Shown: positions 34,401 through 45,891 of the stretch, in pieces | Position numbering within the stretch: the first letter of the stretch is position 1 | How the letters are laid out: each line of letters begins with the position of its first letter | Source: Chrysoporthe austroafricana | Taxonomy: Eukaryota > Ascomycota > Sordariomycetes > Diaporthales > Cryphonectriaceae | Assembly: GCA_001051155.2 (NCBI GenBank) | Contig: JYIP02000007.1 | Span: 622,342 to 686,341 of the forward strand | Direction of reading: 5' to 3' | Length of the DNA: 64,000 nt | Made by a program: the position numbers and the translations under genes | The notes under the pieces: model-generated | The model's input: the letters and a program-made list of their open reading frames with translations, nothing else | Told to the model about the DNA's origin: nothing | The model's database searches: none

Positions 34401-37400
34401 TCGACCTACCGCCATATCCTTTCAACCGCTCCAAGGCCTATTGGTTTGAGTCACACCTCGGTACCTCGCTACGTTTCCGCAAGCACGGCCGTGAGGACCT
34501 GATCGGCGCGCCGCTTGCTGAATCAACACCACAGGAGCCTCGATGGCGCGGCTTCTTCAGGCTGGAAGAGAACCCATGGTTGGCCGATCACCAAGTCCAG
34601 AAGACAATCATCTGCCCGGCCGCTGGTCTCCTGACCATGGCTCTGGAAGCTGCGAGACAGTGCAGTGATCCATCACTCCTCGTGGATGCGTACCAGATCT
34701 CTAACTTCAACATCATCAAGCCAGTCATCATCCCAGCTGGGATGCACGGCTTGGAGCACACACTCAACACCAAAATCATGAAGGTTCCGTCTCCTGACGC
34801 AACTCATTGCTCGGCTGTCTACTCTTTCTCGATGATGACGAGGACAGAGCTTGGCCACTGGCAGGAGAACGCAGACGGCCTTTTCACGATCTTCTACCGC
34901 GGCAAGTCTACTGATGCGCCAGAGATCGGAACCATTCAGGGTGAGGATCACCAGGGCACCTACAAGCAGCTGCGCTTGGCCTGCACCCAGACTATAAACC
35001 CCAGGCAGCTCTACGAACGCCTAGACGGAATTGGCATGAACTATGGCCCGCTGTTCCAGAACATCGTTGCGCTTGCCAAGAGCCAGGGTTCCTGCACCAG
35101 TGTCGTCCGCATCCCAGACACCAAGTCCAAGATGCCAGCGCAATTCGAGTATGACCACCTCATTCACCCCGCCACACTCGACGCGATGTTCCAGACCGTC
35201 TTTGCGGTTGGTGATACTACTATGGTACCCTCCTATATCCGTCAAGTCACCTTCTCGCCGGGCATGCTACGTGGTGCTGGTTCGGAGTTTCACGGTTACG
35301 CGAAGGCTCAACTCAAGGGCTACAGAGAAGCACAGGCTGACATTGTTATGTCTGATGCAGCATTCAGCAAGCCCATGGTTGTCGTCAAGGGAATGCAATT
35401 CGTCAAGATCTCCTCTGACGCCTCGAGCTTCCTGCCGAGCAACCGACACCTCTGTAGCGAGATGAGCTGGCATGAGCTGGGACCCGTGCCGATGTATACG
35501 AACGGTGCGGCAATCATCGATGAGGGAACACCGGTCGTACTTTTGCTTCCAGACGGCGATATCTCGCAAGCATTAGCCTCTCTGCTGCAGCACCTGGCGC
35601 GGCCTAATTTCGAGGCCGTCTGCATGTCGCAGCTGACCGAGCAGCACATGAATAAGCTCTGCATTTCCCTGGTCGAGATTGACCAAGCCCTACTGTTCAA
35701 CATCCAGCCTGGAACATTTGGTCTGGTCAAGAAGCTTTTGACGTCTACGACTGGCCTCCTTTGGGTCATGACCGGTGCTCAAAACACGGTTCATAATCCT
35801 GCCGGAGCGCCTTTCCACGGTCTGGCCCGAACCATCCGCTCAGAGGACTCTTCAAGACGCATTGTTACTCTGGATCTCGGCACCATCCAAAACCAGGTCG
35901 AAGCTGCCTCGTCGGCGTCTGCTATCCAAGAGGTCTTTAATCGGTCCTTCGTTAAGCTGGAGATGAATGAAGCTCCTGAGGTCGAGTACTCCTTGCGTGA
36001 CAATAAGCTATTCGGTACTCGCCTGAGCCCTCTCGACGCACTCAACACCGTCGTTGAGAAGGGCAAGGTTCACGCCACACAGATCCAGAACTTGCCTCTC
36101 GGGCAAATCAAGGAGCCTGTTGAGGTCAAAGTCGGGCACGTCACTGACATCAGCAGCACATACTTTGTGGCTGATGAGTCGGTCAAGCGACCTTTGGGCG
36201 CCAATGAGGTCCGCATTGCGGTCGAGAACACTCATTTGTTCCCGATTGATCTTGAAACCATTATGGGCAAGAGCAGCGAGAGCGTCTTGGGTGCCGATGT
36301 TCTTGGCACGGTCACTGAGACAGGGAGCAACGTCACAGGTCTTCCTACCGGCAGTCTTGTGGTGGCTCTCGCTCGAAGCACCATCAAGTCCTCCATCATC
36401 CTGGACCGGAGCTTCGTTCACAAACTCCATGATCGGTCGATGATCTGGGGAATGAGCCCAACCGCCTTGGTCACTGCATACTATGGACTCAACACGATCG
36501 GATGTATCTCTTCGGGAGACACAGTTTTTGTCAACCGTGCTCGCGGCCCATATGGCGATGCAGTCCTGCGTTTGTCCAAGGCGTTGGGAGCCACCATCTT
36601 GGTGGGTGTGTCGACTGCGGAGGATCAGGGCTTTATCCACAGCAATTATGGCATTCCCATCGACCGCATAATTGATACAACGAAGGATCGCTTTCCTGAC
36701 GAGATCATGCGTCTGACGGGAGGAGCCGGCGTGGATTTCTTCTTCTCGCCGTCCCCCGAGAACCTTGAGCTGAGCTCGCAGTGCGTGGCTGCGAATGGTC
36801 ACCTCTTCCTCATTCTGAACACCAACGCCACCGCGTCAATAACCGCTGTTATTCCTCAGCACGCGAACATCTCGTTCCACAAATTCGACCTCTTTGCCCT
36901 TGTTGAGAAGCGCCCGAAGGTCTTCGCTAAGGCGTGGTCGGAAGTCCTCGAGCTGCAACTTTCTGGTCAACTCGGAAAGTGCCCTGACAGCCTCGTCCTC
37001 GAGGAGCGCGTCGAGCACCTGGATCATCTCTGGGAGAACATGTCTGTGTCGCCAGGCCGTCACCTGAACACCGTGACGTTCACGGATAATTCTGTGATTC
37101 GTGTCGGCACGAACCCTCTCAAGCCTGCATCTCTGGATTCGAATGCGACCTACGTCTTGGTCGGCGGCCTGGGAGGTTTGGGCAAGGCAGTGGCTGAGTT
37201 AATGGTCTCTCGTGGTGCTCGTTATCTGCTGTTCCTGTCACGGTCTGGTGCGAAGTCCTCGGAGGACTTCAACTTCTTGCGGTCACTGTCGCAACGCGGT
37301 GTTCTCGCAAAGACTCTCGCCGTGGACATCTGCCATGAGGATGATCTCCGACGAGCTCTCGCTTTCGCCAACATGCCATCCATCAAGGGTGTGGTGCAAT

Positions 37401-38290
37401 GCGCCGCTGTCATTGCTGACGCAGTGTGGGAGACGATGACATTTGACGAGTGGTCAGCCGCTACAAGACCAAAGATGACGGGCTCTTGGAACCTGCACAA
37501 CGTGCTGCCGCAAGATATGGATTTCTTCATCTTCTTGTCATCTGCATCTGGTGTCATTGGTAATCGCGGTCAAGCAAACTACGCAGCTGGCAACTGCTAC
37601 CAAGACGCGCTCGCCTGGCACCGTTCATCCAAGGGCATGCACTCTGTCTCCATTGACCTGGGCCCCGTCATGGGTGCCGGCATGCTGGAGAACGATCCGG
37701 CCACCTTGGCCATACTCAAGGCCAGCGGCTTCTTCATGGTGATGCTTGAGGACTTCCTCTTCCTCGTCGAGCGCGCCATGTGCAGCGGTAGCATCGATTC
37801 CTTCCGGCTGCCTCCGCAGATTGTCACCGGAGTTGGCACAGGCGGATTGATACTCCAGAACGAGGTCTCGGATCCCTACTGGACTGAGACAAAGATGTTT
37901 GAGATCCTGAACCGTGTAGACCTGCCCGAGGTCGCGTCCGACAGCCACAGCACGTCGCCCAACACGTCTTTCTCAACTCAGTCCTCCCAGAATAGCGGCC
38001 GCAGCCTTGCTATTGCCCTCAAGCAGGCGGATGGCCAGGACGACGCGATTGAGACGGTGTTGGGTGGCTGCATCAACTACCTCGCCGTGTCCCTAAGCAT
38101 GGATCCAGCGGACATGGACCCCGAGAAGAGCCTCACGGCTTACGGGGTTGACTCTTTGGTCACCTCCAGTTTCCGAAACTGGATCTTCAAGAACGTAGGC
38201 GTCAAGATCACGGACATGGAGGTCATCGGCACCGGGAGCATCGTGGAGCTCGCGAGGGTCATCGCGGAGAAGGGTGGCTGGGGTGCGTAA
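31470..38290 (+). CDS. highly reducing type I polyketide synthase (KS-AT-DH-ER-like-KR-ACP)
   Basis: Four exons, 31470-31812, 31870-31935, 32011-32810 and 32882-38290, give 2205 residues. KS about 10-430: DTGCSAS with catalytic Cys183, VECHGTGT His318, KPNIGHLEGA His358. AT about 555-860: GQGAQ, GHSSGE with Ser651, and the fungal AYHSHHM motif, suggesting malonyl-CoA. DH about 960-1250: LADHQVQKTIICP with His973 and LDAMFQ with Asp1170; the Gly of the usual HxxxGxxxxP is Lys here. No methyltransferase is present between DH and ER. ER-like about 1520-1800, but where HAAAGGVGQ-type nucleotide binding is expected the sequence is NRARGPYGDA (1622-1631). KR about 1825-2005: GGLGGLG at 1831-1837, Ser1957 and Tyr1970. 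ACP about 2125-2200: GVDSL with Ser2161. There is no thioesterase or reductase, so release needs another enzyme or nucleophile. It is flanked by two MFS genes, with no P450 or trans-ER in the window. Exon 2 is only 66 bp. Confidence 0.95.
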
Positions 38291-38736
38291 GAGGCACGCA
38301 CCGCCGAGAACTTTTTCCTTTCCTTTCCTTTCCTTTTCTTTTTTGTTTTGAAAGCGCGAGTTTGCAGGGGGTCATGAGTGCCGAAAGGGTGCAGGTGTTT
38401 TCGGCGTTGGTATACCCGTCTGCAAGACAATCAGAGAGCTAGCTGTACTTTAAACAATTCCACACATAATGTCTCTGACTTGAGAGAATTGCAGGAGCCT
38501 AAGAGACGGCCCAGTGAATGACAAGGGCGCTTTTCCATAACTTGAAGAGAGCCTTAGCTGGCAAAATTCTCCTCATCAATGTATATGTGGTCAACGTGAT
38601 GATGTGACATTAACATAAATAGTCAGCAGCTAAAAGTATTACCAGCCAACAGCCGATAATAAGTCTTAAGACGAAACTTTTGATAAAGAAATTTTCTTGC
38701 ACCTAGTTATAACGCATGAGGTATTGATTGGCTCAC
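38291..38736. other. convergent spacer with TTTCC pentamer run
   Basis: 446 bp between PKS and MCT-type transporter stops. Right after the PKS stop, 38312-38346 is a pyrimidine run with TTTCC units, probably in the 3' untranslated region. The remainder is AT-rich with no frame of note. Confidence 0.7.
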
Positions 38737-40326
38737 TCAGAATATAGCCCACGGCTTCCAATCCACACTACACCCCTTTGCGGCACCCAGAGATCCAAAC
38801 GCACCCACAAACAAACACCCTGTGAACACAATCACCCCCCAATACGCCCCACCATCACTTGTCAGAATGTTTCCCCCGATGGGCACGCCCACCAGGCAGC
38901 CGAAACTGACGATTGTGTAGCAGGTGGCGTAGTACCGCCCGTAGTGCTGCGTCTTGCACAGCCGCCCCACGCACACGGGCGTGGTGCTCACGAAGGTTCC
39001 GTACGTGAAACCGAAGAGAACCGCGAAGAGGACCAGGCCCGCGGTGTAGGAGCCGGCGGGGAGCCAGAGGGCGAAGCAGGCGACAATGGACAGGATCATC
39101 ATGAGCAGCACGATGTTGAAGGGGCCGATCAGGTCAGCCCAGTAGCCCGGCAGCGCACGGCCGAGCGCGGAGGCGGCGTTGAGGATGGAGACGATCTGGA
39201 AGGAGAAGGAGCTGCTGTAGCCGGCGGCGCGGGTGTAGCTCGAGATGTACGTGGTGGGGATGAACAGCGCGAACTCCATCAGGAAGACCCCGATCGTGGT
39301 GAGCAGGAAGGCCCGGTCCCTGAAGATGCGGAAGTCGGGATGCGGGCTCGCGTTCTGGGCTGGGGGCAGCCGGCGCCGGATGAGGAAATTCGCGATGCCG
39401 CAGAGGACGAGGCACAGGAAGGCGACGATCCGGATCGACCAGCCCCAGCCGAGGCGTGGGAGGAGCGGCTCAAGCATGATCGGGAAGACGATGCCGCCTA
39501 TCGCGCCGCCTGTGGCCGAAAAGCCGGTCGCGAACCCGCGCCGGCGCATGAAGTAGTGACCCGGTGCCGCAAAGGAGGGTATGAATATGAGGGAGCAGCC
39601 CAGGCCTGTGAGTATGCCGAAGGAGAGTATGAAATGCCAGATTTCTAAGGTGGGTTAGTATTCGAGCGCCATGCGAATCTTCCAATGCGTCGCGGCTGGG
39701 ACAGGCTAACCGGTTGATATACTGAATAGCATCAGGCCTGTAACGACCAAGACCGTCCCGGTCAGCATGATCCACTTCGGCCCGTACTTGTCAAAGATGG
39801 GACCAATGTATAAACCGAAAAAGAACACAACGAATGTGTGAATTGAGAAGATCCACCCAACGACGCCGTCACTATAGTCCGCGAGCTGATGCGTGGTCAG
39901 ATACGACTGAAAGATGGCCAATGTGTTCATCAGCCCCAGAGAAGCGATGAGGGCGAGCCAGCAGCCGAATACGACGAGCCAGGCTTGGAAGCCGCCCTCC
40001 GGATAGGTCTCATGGTCTGTACCGGCACTCGAGTGCCTTCGCAGGTCTGCTGGCTCGGTGTTGCTTGGGACTACAAATAAAGGGGGTGCGGTGGGCAGGC
40101 TGGTTGCTATGTCTGGCACTTGGCTCTTCTCCTCGACGGATGTTGAGCCAACGTCGTTGTCGGCCTCTTCATGCCGCGACCTCAACTCAGCTGTGGCCGA
40201 GGTGGCCGCCGGCTCGAATGGAGCCTTCATAGCGATCGAGTCCCATAGTGAGCTGTTGCCACTGCCGCTGTTGTTTGTCCACTTATCCTCAGCGCATTTC
40301 CTGATTGTGAGAGTCTCTGTGGCCAT
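38737..40326 (-). CDS. MFS transporter, monocarboxylate (MCT)-like
   Basis: Two exons (39711-40326 and 38737-39644, minus) joined across a 66-bp intron with a textbook TACTAAC branch site give 507 residues. A hydrophilic N-terminus of about 108 residues is followed by YPEGGFQAWLVVFGCWLALIASLGLMNTLAIFQSYL. This is the diagnostic first helix of fungal MCT-like (SLC16-type) carriers. FGLYIGPIFDKYGPKWIMLTGT gives the loop between helices 2 and 3. Later blocks are AAPGHYFMRRRGFATGFSATGGAIGGIVFP, the DPAF-like FRIFRDRAFLL region, and SFGCLVGVPIGGNIL near the end; about 12 helices are visible. These carriers move monocarboxylates or related organic acids and frequently flank secondary-metabolite genes. 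It is tail-to-tail with the PKS, so it is a candidate for precursor or product transport; that is inference. Confidence 0.92.
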
Positions 40327-41415
40327 GGCGACCTTTCAACACAGCTTAACAGCAGTATGAGCTGAAACAAATCGTCGACTCGACAGTGAATTTCGAGGAC
40401 GTTGAAATACTGTCCTTTTTGTTTTCTATATTAGTGACCGGTATAGATGGTTGCCGGGCCTGTACCGTTGTCGGACGGACATATCCCCACCAAATTCATG
40501 TGGGGATGGGGCGAGGACCCGACTGCCTGGCGAACTCTTTTCCGGAAGCTCTCGCGATTTCGGAGGTCAGTCCCGTTGGGGTATGCAATATTTGGAATCG
40601 TGACAGTAATATGTGAAGTTCCAAGAAGGCGAGCGACCGAAGGCCAAAAGGTTGCTAATAGACTTATTTATCTATGCCTGATCACGGCTGCACGGCAGAT
40701 ACGCCCTGTCACATGCACGATAGTTTCCGGCAACCCCACCATCAGTCAGAATGACAACGACCCCGGCGGAATATTGTTGCTCCTTCAGTCCTGGATTTGT
40801 GAACATTTGCATAATGTTGTCTTGCTGCAGATCCTTCTCCTGGAGGCTTGCTCACCGCATCGCACCACTGATCGAAGACCAGACCGGTTCCCCGAATGCA
40901 CCTCGTCACGATGTAACATATCAGAGCATCCTTCAGAAGATGTTGATGTTGATTGGTGACGCCAGACAGAAAGGAGGTGGGATCTTATTGGACAGGTCAT
41001 TCTGTTGAGGAAGCGAGGAGAATTGGCATCGTGTCACGATGCCACTGGAAGCTAGCTGCTGCGTCCCGATAGTAGCAACGGCTAGCATGCCTAAAGCTTC
41101 CCCAGCCCCTATTCGGTGGCTTCTGATACCTTCAAGGGCGTGTAAGTGGAGTTGCTACACGCGGGCTAGGTTGTGAAATGGACAAGTCCTCGTCAGTCGT
41201 CATCGGAAAGTCGAAGGTGCTCGATCTAGCTCAGAGGTTTCCATACATTGATTCTTGCCTCGTTTGAAATGTGTGAAGGCTCACACAGGCCATGAGATGT
41301 TATAGGCTTAGCAATGCCTTATACCGATCCTCATGGCACTTCCTAGTGAATATTGGGAGGTCTGTAGCGAGCGTGCCAGGTCTTGTCCTGGGTTTGACTC
41401 GATTGCCAAATATCT
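40327..41415. other. spacer at the right edge of the PKS block
   Basis: 1.09 kb between the MCT-type transporter start and the Wbp11-like gene end. A 170-codon plus-strand frame (40447-40959) has no recognisable feature and is not called. The transporter promoter lies within the first few hundred bases. Confidence 0.55.
40385..40392 (-). promoter_or_regulatory. inverted AATTCACT word near the MCT-type transporter start
   Basis: AGTGAATT on the plus strand, i.e. AATTCACT reading with the transporter gene, 59-66 bp before its ATG. Same 8-base word as the three copies in the PKS upstream region. Functional meaning is unproven. Confidence 0.3.
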
Positions 41416-42326
41416 TCAGTCTTTGTCGTCCTCAACTTCCTCCATCGTGACGTGTTTGGGTGCAGGTGCCGAACCAACATGGTTCTCGGTCGACTGGGTG
41501 TCAGTTGTCTTGGCAGCAGACTTCAGATAACCCTCTCGCTCTAACCTGTCCGCCTCCTCGGGCTCCATCAAACCACTCTTGCCCTGGCTCTTGTCAAGCT
41601 TCTGCCTAACAACGGTCGGGACGAAGGCGGCAGCCTCCTTCCTCAAATCCCTGATCACGGGCTTAGCTTCGTATACCGTCTTGACCTCGACCGCGGGTGC
41701 TGGTGCCGGAGCAGAATGTCCATTATCGGCGCCTTCTCCGCCGATACCTCGATCACGGCCAAGAGGCTCGGTGTTGGCATTCGCATTCCTCTTTGCCCTC
41801 CTCTTAGCCCACCACTTATCTAGGATCTCCTTCGGGATGGGCGGTGGTGTATCCCTCGGCATAGGAATGTTCTTCACATCCTCTGGCACATCGCTGTCGC
41901 TGCTCGACTCGGCATCATTAAAGTCCCGTCTCCGTTTGCCCAGAGCCCCTCTGTTGTTGTTTTCGTCGCGCGACGGCCCGCCGCGCCTGAATTGAGGTGC
42001 CGCATCGCCGAGTGCCTCGCGGGCTTTCTGTACCGCCTTGAGCTCCTTCTCAAGGCCCTCGAGAAGCTGCTCTTCGTGACTGGTAAGTTTGCCGCCGCCA
42101 GTGGTGACGGCCTTCAGGTCATCGATTTGTTTCTGTATGCGCTCCGGATTGCGCTTTGCAAGGCGCTCGTTGCGCTTGGCCGCGACATCAGCCTTTCCTG
42201 AAGGCTAAGTTAATCGCCGGAACAGCACGGTAAGAGGAGGGGTAAAACCACACCTTTTTTGATCGCCTTGGCCTTGTCGGCCTTCCGCTGAGCCTGTACT
42301 GGGTTGTAATTCTTTTCCTTGGCCAT
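41416..42326 (-). CDS. Wbp11-type (WW-domain-binding protein 11) splicing-associated protein
   Basis: Two exons (42254-42326 and 41416-42197, minus) with a 56-bp intron give 284 residues. The start MAKEKNYNPVQAQRKADKAKAIKKGKADVAAKRNERLAKRNPERI is the signature of the conserved Wbp11 N-terminal domain. It is followed by a helical Lys/Glu-rich stretch and an acidic Ser patch (ESSSDSDVPED). Next come the Pro-rich PMPRDTPPPIPKEI and, near the end, KPVIRDLRKEAAAFVPTVVRQK, which is conserved in fungal members. Animal Wbp11 is nuclear and associates with the spliceosome through Pro-rich, WW-binding segments; the fungal proteins are shorter, as here. The first exon codes for only 24 residues. Its 5' end faces the eS30 gene, 289 bp away. 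Confidence is high for the family, lower for the exact role in this organism. Confidence 0.88.
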
Positions 42327-42615
42327 TTTGTTGATTTACTTGTATCATGTCGAGGTCCAAACCTTCTCCTGCTGATCAGGTACAGTGCTTATCAGTTGCT
42401 TATCTTAACGCCGACGAGGGGCACGTGATTGTAGCCGCTAACCCGCAATCGGCTCGCCGCCCACTGCCAGCGGGGGCAAACCTCAGCAAACCCACCAAGA
42501 ATTCCTCCAACGACTCATCACCGTCCGACAACCTTCAATCGACAAACCATCGACTGTCCCGCGCACCGTCAAGACAACGATCATCAAATCGACAGTCAAG
42601 CAATAAACATCGAAA
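42327..42615. promoter_or_regulatory. shared divergent promoter, Wbp11-like / eS30
   Basis: 289 bp separate the two start codons, so both 5' leaders and core promoters overlap here. Both products serve gene expression (splicing, ribosome), so joint control is plausible. No TATA box is evident. Confidence 0.6.
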
Positions 42616-43160
42616 ATGGGAAAGGTTCACGGATCTCTGTAAGGATCACCGACGTCAAGGGGCTATTGCTGCTGCGAATAAGGAGGGCGAAAATTTCTGA
42701 CAATTTCTTGACGAACAGTGCCCGTGCCGGCAAGGTCAAGTCTCAGACCCCCAAGGTTGAGAAGCAGGGTGCGTGAAGTCCAAATCCCAATTCTTTTTTC
42801 AATAGGCACATAAATACTGACAAAAGTTCTGATGCAGAGAAGAAGAAGCTGCCGTACGTCTGATGAACCCCCGATACGCGATGCTCGATCTGCGACCTAC
42901 CGAACGTCAATGTCGACCGATGACGAGAAAAGGATTTGGATGGATGCTGACCGCAGAACAGTAAGGGCCGCGCCATGAAGAGGCTCAAGTACACCCGCCG
43001 TTTCGTGAACGTCCAGCTCACCGGTGGCAAGAGAAAGGTGAGTGCCGAGGAAGCATCATGCGAGGCAGACGACGAACACCCTCCGCCGTCCCACGCCTAT
43101 AGATGAGAGGGCGCTCCGGCTGACACAGCGCAACAGATGAACCCCAACCCCACCTCGTAA
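42616..43160 (+). CDS. rps30: 40S ribosomal protein eS30
   Basis: Five exons, 42616-42638, 42719-42768, 42838-42853, 42962-43037 and 43137-43160, give 62 residues, the exact usual length of free eS30. The protein starts MGKVHGSLARAGKVK, contains QTPKVEKQEKKK and YTRRFVNVQLTGGKRK, and ends MNPNPTS. All are near-invariant in eukaryotic eS30, a basic protein of the 40S subunit near the mRNA entry and decoding region. There is no N-terminal ubiquitin-like fusion (as in animal FAU), which is normal for fungi. Exon 3 is a 16-nt microexon, and the first and last exons are 23 and 24 nt, so the gene is easily missed by simple frame searches. Intron 4 ends before the last eight codons. It diverges from the Wbp11-like gene. 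Confidence 0.97.
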
Positions 43161-45891
43161 GCGCACACCGGGTGCCTTGGCGGGATGAGCTGGTGACGGG
43201 CGGACATCGGAACGATATGGACTAGATGACTACTTTTTACGGATTGGGCCGGCGGTCCCCGGAAAATGGAAGGGACGAGTTTCTGAAAAGGAAATATACG
43301 ACGGGATCGGCTACAGGCATCATGGAATTTGCATCTGTGTTTCTGCTACTTTCGGCGTAGGGGTCCTTCGCAACCGGGAACCCGAGGGTGCCTAATTCAG
43401 TCTTCGCGAATGTCTAGAGAATCCGATCGACTGTCCGGTCACGACTACACCACCATCTGCGCCTATATTGTGATGAGCCGAGGGGAAGGTAGCTCGGACC
43501 TTGATACATGTTGGCAACGAGGGGTGAACTCCCTGTGCAAGTACCTGTGTTATCAGCGTGTCATTGCATTCATTTGCATATGGATCTCAAGACCATGGCT
43601 TATTTCCCCCGAATCTCGAAGGATCCGTGTCCCATCTGCCCAAATTCCTATCGTCAAGCACCCGCGCACTCTCAATTTATACCATTACTCGGATGGGTCC
43701 CTCCCGCGAAAGCGTGGGCTAGTCTCACCGTTCCTTGCGCAGCATGCTCCTTTCCCTGCCACTCGCCTCCCCAATGCATCGGGTGGGCTGTGTTGCTTGA
43801 CCCTCTTTCGTCTGGAATGTTTCTCACGAAGGTTTCGGGACTGCACATCGGATGAAATCCAATCCTTCTCATCCTCCCATCCGGTCTCCTGGGTGCCTCC
43901 CAGCCCGAATGTGTAGTTACCACCAAAGTTCCTCAAGCCCACACCAGACACTCGTTGCCCATCTCCGCAAAGTTTCGTATGAGGTGCAAGTGCTGACGCA
44001 GCGCCACGAGCCTATCCAGAGGCCGTTACTACGCTGCCTCTACTCCTGATTCGTTCAAGCTGAATGTAACACTATATGCTTCAGTCAGCTTGATCCTCCT
44101 TACCGCCTCCTTCGCGAATCGTGTTGATCCGAAGCAACAACCTCGCGGTACCTTATGCACTACACACTCATCTACTTGGGCAAAGTACATAGACACTTTC
44201 ACGGGCATTCTACAGCTTCGGGATCTCAGTCTATTACCTGTCTACGGGTTGTCATCGCAAAGATCTTAGCTTTAGGGCGCTGGTGATAGGGCGCCATGCT
44301 TCATGTAGCCCGCAGCAAGCAGCAAAGTCTCGCTGTCCTTCGATCTGACAAGACATCCAACGCGGGGCCACTCGCGAGGAGGTTCGGGGTCTTCAGGTCC
44401 GGTGCCTGGAGGTATGTCCTGACCAGACGTCCGTTGAAGTGACCAATTGCCGGTAGAGTAAGACAGGATAGAGATGCTGTCTGCTCTGCATTCTTGAAGA
44501 AATCCAACATCTCGCTCTGTAGTCCTCTGCAACTATAAGTACAGCAAGGTGTCTCTGCCGTAACTTGATATCCCAGGCCCTTCCTCGACATAGACAGCCC
44601 TTTACCTCGGTAGACATACGAGATGGCCACAGGGCAAAGGGGAAAGATCATAGCAGCTGGTGGATGTTCTCTTGTCTGCCTGCACAAGACCATCCTCACT
44701 CTCATAAACTAATTTGGATCACATAGTAGGTCATATCCTCATATATACCTGGACATCCTTTCCTCATGATCTCTATTTGAAAAAGAAAAAAAAAAGTGGG
44801 AAGAAGAACAAGAAGAAACGGCGGAAGCCCTCGGAGCTCCGAGGTCCCTGGTAGGGCTCTCACATCACATGCTAAACAGCACCGTCCCTGGCCTCCCTGG
44901 GTCATATGGGCAATATAAAAGTCTAACTTCGAGGGACGCCTGTCAGAGGAGACGCGGGCATGGCTCCAGAAGGTTGGATGCAGGCACGGGAAGTCGTCGT
45001 TCGCTCTGGCTACGAGGCCATACCAACGGGGAGGGTAATGCAGACACCACACCCTGCTGGCAGTATGCTGAAGATATATGTGACGGACCTTAGATTGCGA
45101 CGACAGGATTGTCAGCCAGGGAGGGTATCATCAGTGACGGAGGTACTGTAGCATTCAGGCTAACCGTGGTACTGATGGCCCTGTTGCAGGACATCCCATG
45201 TGGCGGGCTGCGCGGCAGGGATCACCCTAGGGCGAGCAGCGGCTGGGGCCCTGGAATGCAGGCTGGCACGTAGCGGCACGCTGGGTGCTGGCGGCCGCTG
45301 TCTCGCGTCCTGGCGCGTTGTGTTGCTGGACCAACACGGCGGTCGTAGTGGATGTTTTCAGCGGGGCTGCTGACGCTGGGCGATCTCCTGCCACTGCAGC
45401 GGTGGATTAAAAGTGGGCGGTCTCCTCTGCAACTCATGCCCATTCCTTGCATTTGCATCTGAGAAATCGCATCCCGCCAAAACAAAACCCCACCGCCGGT
45501 CTGGCCTCTCACATGTGAGCGTGCGCGCGTCGCCTGTGTCGGCCTCCCGTCAGCTCGAGTTGTTGTGAGGCTCCAGGTTGGGCTGCACCTTCTCTGCCTC
45601 CTGCTGCCCGATCCTCCACACGGCTCCTGTTCCCACGATTCCGGTCCCCTGCGCTGTGTCGTGTTGTTTGTTGTCCGCCGCGAGATCAGCAGCATCCTCA
45701 TTTCGACAGGTCTTCTCTGGCCCGCCGCTATCACAACGCACCACGCCAGCCTCGTCGTCATCATTTCCTTGTTTACCCCGCGATCGCCCATCAGCCACCC
45801 TCGACCAGGGCCCCAGACAGCGCCGCTGCACCGTGACGACAAAGGCCAATCGATTACGCCACCGCCTCGCGACACGCCCACGCCCTGCACG
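43161..45891. other. 2.7-kb spacer upstream of dbf2
   Basis: Contains the eS30 3' end and the dbf2 promoter and leader. Frames at 43329-43916 (+) and 44301-45052 (-) have no recognisable content. A purine-rich run with poly(A) occurs near 44776-44820. The last 350 bp are open in frame with dbf2 from 45565, but an ATG at 45892 is the sensible start. Confidence 0.55.

Noticed and set aside
40447..40959. 170-codon plus-strand frame
   Set aside because: No domain, no codon pattern distinct from the spacer, overlaps the transporter promoter region.
42347..42700. 117-codon plus-strand frame overlapping the eS30 start
   Set aside because: Shadow frame: the eS30 exon 1 in another frame is certain.
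45565..45891. Upstream in-frame extension of dbf2
   Set aside because: The frame is open but begins without ATG (alternative codon) and the sequence looks like leader; the family start fits ATG 45892.
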